DNA of 64,000 nucleotides. Origin: Hybos culiciformis. Taxonomy: Eukaryota; Arthropoda; Insecta; Diptera; Hybotidae. Location: positions 48,733,525-48,797,524 of the forward strand of contig OZ023273.1 in NCBI GenBank assembly GCA_964007475.1. The letters are read 5' to 3'. The position numbers were made by a program, and so were the translations under genes. The first letter of the stretch is position 1; each line of letters starts with the position of its first letter. The notes beneath the pieces were generated by a model. That model ran no database searches and had not been told where the DNA came from. It was given only the letters and a program-made list of their open reading frames with translations. Positions 58,640-64,000 of the stretch are shown in pieces.

Positions 58640-60479
58640 AGCAAAAAAAGCTACGGTTAGGTCGTGCCGGAGCAAAATATACGAAATTTTTTTTTTTTAA
58701 ATAGGTAGCTCCGGTGAAATTAAGATTATCAGAAAAAAATTTTTTGGGTGGGGAGCTACGGTTAGGTCGTGCCGGAGCAAAATATACGAAATTTATTTTT
58801 TTTTTTTCAAAATAGGAAGCTCCGGTGAAATTAATATTACCTGAAAAAAAATGTTGGGTGGGGAGCTACGGTTAGGTCGTGCCGGAGCAAAATATACGAA
58901 AAATTTTTTTTTTTTTTAAATAGGGAGCTCCGGTGAAATTAAGATTACCAGCCGAAAAATTTTGGGTGGGGAGCTACGGTTAGGTCGTGCCGGAGCAAAA
59001 TAAACGAAAATTTTTTTTTTTTTTAATTGGTAGCTCCGGTGAAATTACTATTAACTGAAAAAAAATTTTTGGGTGGGGAGCTACGGTTAGGTCGTGCCGG
59101 AGCAAAATACACGAAATTTTTTTTTTTTCAAAATAGGTAGCTCCGGTGAAATTAATATTAACTGAAAAAAATTTTTTGGGTGGGGAGCTACGGTTAGGTC
59201 GTGCCGGAGAAAAATATACGAAAATTTTTTTTTTTTTTAAATAGGTAGCTCCGGTGAAATTAATATTATTTGAAAAAATTTTTTTGGGTGGGGAGCTACG
59301 GTTAGGTGGTGCCGGAGTAAAATATACGAAAATTTTGTTTTTTCCGGTGAAATTAATATTAACTGAAAACAATTTTTTGGGTGGGGAGCTACGGTTAGGT
59401 CGTGCCGGAGCAAAATATACGAAATTTTTTTTTAAATAGGTAGCTCCGGTGAAATTAATATTAACCGAAAAAAAATGTTTGGGTGGGGAGCTACGGTTAG
59501 GTCGTGCCGGAGCAAAATATACGAAATTTTTGTTTTTTTCAAAATAGGTACATAGCTCCGGTGAAATTAATATTAAATGAAAAAAATGTTTTGGGTGGGG
59601 AGCTACGGTTAGGTCGTGCAGGAGCAAAATATACGAATCATTTTTTTTTTCAAAATAGGTAGCTCCGGTGAAATTAATATAACTGAAAAAAAATTTTTGG
59701 GTTTGGTCGTGCCGGAGCAAAATATACGAAAATTTTTTTTTTTTTAAATAGGTAGCTCCGGTGAAATTAATATTATTTGAAAAAAATTTTTTGGGTGGGG
59801 AGCTACGGTTAAGTCGTGCCGGAGCAAAATATACGAAAAATTTTTTTTTTTTAAATAAGTAGCTCCGGTGAAATTAAGATTACCAGCCGAAAAATTTTGG
59901 GTGGGGAGCTACGGTTAGGTCGTGCAGGAGCAAAATATACGAAAATATTTTTTTTTAAATAGGTAGCTCCGGTGAAATGAATATTAACTGAAAAAAAATT
60001 TTTGGGTGGGGTTAGGTCGTGCTGGAGCAAAATATACGAAAAATTTTTTTTTTTTCAAAATAGGTAGCTCCGGTGAAATTAATATTGCCTGAAAAAAAAT
60101 TTTGGGTGGAGAGCTACGGTTAGGTCGTGCCGGAGCAAAATATACGATTTTTTTTTTTTTTTTTTTAATTAGGTAGCTCTGGTGAAATTAAGATTACCAG
60201 ACGAAAAATTTTTGGGCAGGGAGGTACGGTTAGGTCGTGCCGGAGCAAAATATACGAAAATTTTTTTTTTTCAAAATAGGTAGCTCCGGTGAAATTAATA
60301 TTACCTGAAAAAAAATTTTTGGTTAGGGAGCTACAGTTAGGTCGTGCCGGAGCAAAATATACGAAAAAAAATTTTTTTTAATAGGTAGCTCCGGTGAAAT
60401 TAAGATTACCTGAAAAAAAAATTTTGGATGGGGAGCTACGGTTAGGTCGTGCTGGAGCAAAATATACGAAAATTTTTTT
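58640..60479. repeat. Tandem array B: about 18 units of about 108 bp
   Basis: The unit contains GGGGAGCTACGGTTAGGTCG, TGCCGGAGCAAAATATACGA, a poly-T block, ATAGGTAGCTCCGGTGAAAT, TAATATTA and GGGTG. I counted the GGTTAGGTCGTG core about 18 times, from about 58655 to 60445. Several units are shortened (near 59330, 59700 and 60003). Within a unit, CCGGAGC and GCTCCGG, and GGAGCTAC and GTAGCTCC, are inverted pairs. The 246-codon minus-strand open frame (58980-59720) is repeat translation, not a gene. Confidence 0.93.
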
Positions 60480-60530
60480 GAAGTTTATACTTCTTTAGCC
60501 GCGTTGTGCGTTTTTTTGGTAGAGGATAAA
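60480..60530. repeat. Boundary motif S, copy 3
   Basis: GAAGTTTATACTTCTTTAGC then CGCGTTGTGCG and TTTGGTAGAGGATAAAA, directly after array B. The leader that follows copies 1 and 2 is absent here. Confidence 0.75.
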
Positions 60531-60664
60531 ATATTTTAATTTACATTTTGTACTCAGCAGCCCATCATTTGTAGCCACTGTTATTGAATATTTTAAATCT
60601 TTAAGTATAAACTTCTGTAGGCAGTTCTATGACTGCTTCGTGTGTTTTTTATTATTAAAATTAT

Positions 60665-60862
60665 GTACCTATTTTGTTCTTATAAGATTACTTAAAATAA
60701 TCTTATTTTAATAAAATTCTTTCATCTTCAGTAGTTATTTATCTCATAATGCTTTTATATTTCTCTAAATTTAAGTAATTTCAACTTGTATATTATTTCC
60801 TTATTTTTATTAAAAATATAATTTAATTTTTAAAAGAAATTTTGAAAATAATTGCAACGAAG
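60665..60862. repeat. Right diverged direct repeat flanking the tandem-array block
   Basis: Counterpart of 56110-56305 in the same orientation; see that entry for shared phrases. The copies are about 4.55 kb apart and differ by many substitutions and small indels. Confidence 0.6.
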
Positions 60863-63800
60863 ATAAAACATATAATAAATGTTGTAAATTGATTTATTAC
60901 GTTTCTTATAATTTTTATTGAGACTTTTTATTTTAAGAAGGATAAAATATATGAACAATATAAAATTCAAATGTTTGATTATGATATAATTTCACTGAAA
61001 TTAACAATAACAATTTTAGATAAGATGGAATTTATAGCTTAGCGTCTCTCGAGCATTGGATATTGGATAAAGAAAGATAATGGTATCAGCAAAATCAATG
61101 GGTAATCGTAAATGTAAGATATCTTCGTAGAGAAACAGGATATTAATATTTTAGTACTTTTTTTTGCTTTATTGTTGCCAGTTATATACAATCCTTAAAC
61201 ATATAATTTTAGACGTTCGCATTAAAATCTTTAATAATAATAATTATTATTAATTATTAGTTAATTATTTGTTTAATCCATTCTCTTTTTACAATTTTTA
61301 TATACATGCTTTTTTTTTTTTGCAATTTTCATTAATTCTTTTTATTTTCATTATTTGATCTTATTCAGATAGTGTTTTTATATAATTGGTGTCTTTAGAA
61401 TTTTAGTATAAATTTGTACGGAGAAATATCTAATAATTATATAATTGGATGTTGTTGTTCTTTAGTGGTTTCATTCAATCGTTTGTTTCCTTTTTTCCTG
61501 ATTCAGCATAAAACTTTTCTATTCTTGATAATATAAATATTTTTTTCATTTTGTATGTGTAAATTTAAAATTTTTTTAACTTCATGTTATGTACTTGGGA
61601 TAGTAAGTATTTGTATATTCTTAAAATTTGAATTAATTATTATTAGAGATTTGTAATAAACAAAATTAAAACTAAAAAGTTATGATATAATTAAAAATAA
61701 GTATTGCTTATAAAAATTACACATAAATAAGGGGAAAAAAATAAAAATTTAAAATTAAAATTTAAGATAAAAAATCCAAGCAAAAAACATATGAAAATCA
61801 ATTTGTTCTTGAAATATTAAAATTTCATTAGTTTCTTTTAATTTATTTTTTTTGTTAAAAATTGTCTATATGGAGGAATTTATTTATTAAATTTATTTGA
61901 CCTGCCCGCAGCTTTATCCATTAATATAATTTTTGTTAAAATTCCTAAAAAAAAAAGAAAATCCATTGTAGGTAAATGAATCGATAATAATGTTTGAGAT
62001 GTGAGTTTATAGATACATTAAAAATAAAATAAAATAAATAGAATAAAATTAAATCATATATAATAATATAATAAAGAAAAAAGTATTTTAAAATTTTTTG
62101 CCAGTTCAACTGTTAAAAATTGAGGAACTACTATCAGATATATTTCATTGCATACTAAAAACGGTTTTGTATGGAAAAATTAATGTCAATGTTCATTATG
62201 TCCATTTGTTGAATGAATTATTGAAAATACACATTTGTTCAATAAATGCTTCACGGACGCATTAGTATCCAATATAGAAAATTTTATACTATTATTATAT
62301 CTGCTCCTATCAACGCATCTCTATACCGTTGCAGTACATTCCAAAATTTAAGAACAAAAAAAAAAGGTTAATAGGTTAACATTAAATTATTTTACCCTCT
62401 ATGATGTCATAACTTCAAAGCGTTTCATAATATTCAAAAAAAATTAAAATTGCGAGAATCGTTATAATGCAATAATATCGATGGAAGTGTGAGTACATCT
62501 TTCAGTTCACATTTCGTTCGCTTATTTTGCCTGTCAATTCAAATTTGTTGGAAGAAATAAAAGCAGTACTGTCCTTCCAAAAACCAACATTAATATACCA
62601 ACTAAAAACAAAAATTTTCATTTTCGCTTAATTATTGCGAACCTCTTTGTATATATATATAATTATGTGAAAAAAATAAAAATAAAATAGAGCTTGAAAG
62701 AATATAAAAAAAAAATTCTGGTTTTTTCTTTTTAATAAACTTATGACTTTTTATTAAATTATTAAAAAGTTTGTGAAAATGTAATAAAGAAATAAAGTAC
62801 TAAATCTATAATATATACCAGTTATAAGTATCGTTATATATAACTTTATTTTTTTTATTTTTTTTCAGTCAAAAATAGCATCGTAAATCGAAAAAAAAAA
62901 AGGGAAAAAGAAAAGCTATTAAAAAAATTATAAAATTATTTTTTAAAGAAAAAAAAAAGTAATAAATATTTTATTCGAGGATAATATTTAGGGGAAGAAA
63001 ATATATAATTTTTTTTTTTATTTTCGAATAAATTACTAACAAAATGTTTTTGTAGAATGTAAAACAATTTTTTTTTTTTTAATTTTTTTCGTAAAATTTT
63101 CTGGTCAAAAGTTTCTAATTTAATTAAGTAAATTGAAAAAAAATTTTATTACTATGGAATGTACTAAATTGAATTAAAATACGTAGGTGGCGGCATTTGA
63201 TTTAAAAATCAAATAAAAATTCAATACGCAATGTAATAGTAATAAAAAAAACTTTTTACTTAAATACCTCTATTAGATTCTGTTTTATTTATTTTTCTGC
63301 TAAACAGGATTGAATATTAGAAATAATTTGCAATCTAGGTATGTAGTTATAGTCTTTCCTGCTCCGTATTCAGAATGGAAAATTATAAATAGAATTACAA
63401 AGTATCTTACAGAGTTTTTTTCTCACCCTTTTGCTCTAATAAATAATTTTTTTTTTTTATAATGTAATAAATTCAAATACTCCCCAGTGGGTAATATTAA
63501 TATTGATTTAAGTTGTAAAGGCAAATCCTGTAGCTCTTCTTAAGTAATAATTGATTGTAAGGTATTAAATAAGCTAAAATGTAATCATGGTGAATAAAGA
63601 AAAAAGTTAAATTTGGTTTGGAATTACAAAGTGAAACAAAATACGTTTTCAGTTTTTATTTATTTATTTAAAATTGGTGAGTTTTTCTGTACACTATGGT
63701 TAAATCAATTTCACGCTGATCATATGTCCAATAGAGAAGAAACTGGTTAAGTTAATTTTGTCACATTTTTAATCAATTGCTTATTTTTTATGAATTTTAT

Positions 63801-64000
63801 TTTTAGAAATAATAAAATTTAAATTATTGTTATTATTATTTTTATCATTCTGATTTTCATCATTCATATAATTCTTAACAATTCATAAAATAGTTCAAGA
63901 AATAAAGATATAAATATCTTAGACAGCTATACGTAAACTATGAAAATGTTGTAACTAAAGATAATGTTTGAGCTAAAGGAAAATTATGAAAAAAACCTTT
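60863..64000. other. AT-rich stretch to the right edge, no gene recognised
   Basis: No exon, RNA gene, transposon end or tandem array was recognised. A/T homopolymers and short (ATA)n or (TTA)n tracts occur. Confidence 0.4.

Noticed and set aside
58980..59720. 246-codon minus-strand open frame
   Set aside because: It is the translation of array B: the same 36-residue phrase (ARPNRSSPPK...INFTGATYL) repeats with the DNA unit. The frame stays open only because most units are multiples of three without stops.
56758..60479. CRISPR array
   Set aside because: Units are long, directly abutting and without unique spacers, and the context is a eukaryotic nuclear genome.

Overview
The window looks like nuclear DNA of an insect. 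It is very AT-rich, has spliceosomal introns with GT..AG borders, carries single-copy animal genes whose protein sequences resemble the fly and vertebrate families, and is full of small DNA transposons, a LINE and satellite-like arrays. I cannot name the species or firmly choose an order. All identifications were made by eye from conserved motifs, without database searches.

Three host genes are supported. (1) The 5' coding part of Mical, an FAD-dependent monooxygenase that oxidises actin, lies on the minus strand at 1-2004 and runs off the left edge. An acceptor just before its ATG implies a 5'UTR intron, and a good minus-strand donor at 23752 suggests that intron could be about 21.7 kb long. 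(2) A complete ten-exon REXO1-type DEDDh 3'-5' exonuclease gene lies on the plus strand (25347-30687, 991 residues, all exon phases consistent). It may be divergent from Mical around 24.3-25.3 kb. (3) A two-exon enkurin gene lies on the minus strand (36294-37249, 286 residues) and is convergent with REXO1. The genes share no evident pathway: cytoskeletal redox signalling, RNA processing, and cilium/sperm calcium scaffolding.

The rest is mostly transposon-derived or featureless AT-rich DNA. 2-24 kb (putative Mical intron 1) holds a deleted hAT element (6093-6680), a Tc1-like MITE (8825-9166), a tRNA-derived SINE head, several inverted-repeat elements and a TTAA-flanked element that retains a tiny start-codon exon. 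30.9-36.0 kb, between REXO1 and enkurin, holds a 960-bp element with palindromic 80-bp tandem repeats and an 8-bp target duplication, a broken Gypsy-type retroelement, and a 1302-bp hAT element. Part of that hAT element is a nearly exact 344-bp copy of the DNA just downstream of REXO1. 37-48 kb has more fold-back elements. 48.2-52.6 kb is a LINE-type retrotransposon with both ORFs open.

56.1-60.9 kb is the most unusual stretch. Two unrelated tandem arrays (8 units of about 219 bp and about 18 units of about 108 bp) are each bracketed by the same short motif (motif-array-motif-array-motif). Opposed tRNA-like fragments flank the first array, and the whole block lies between diverged direct repeats. 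60.9-64 kb shows no gene.
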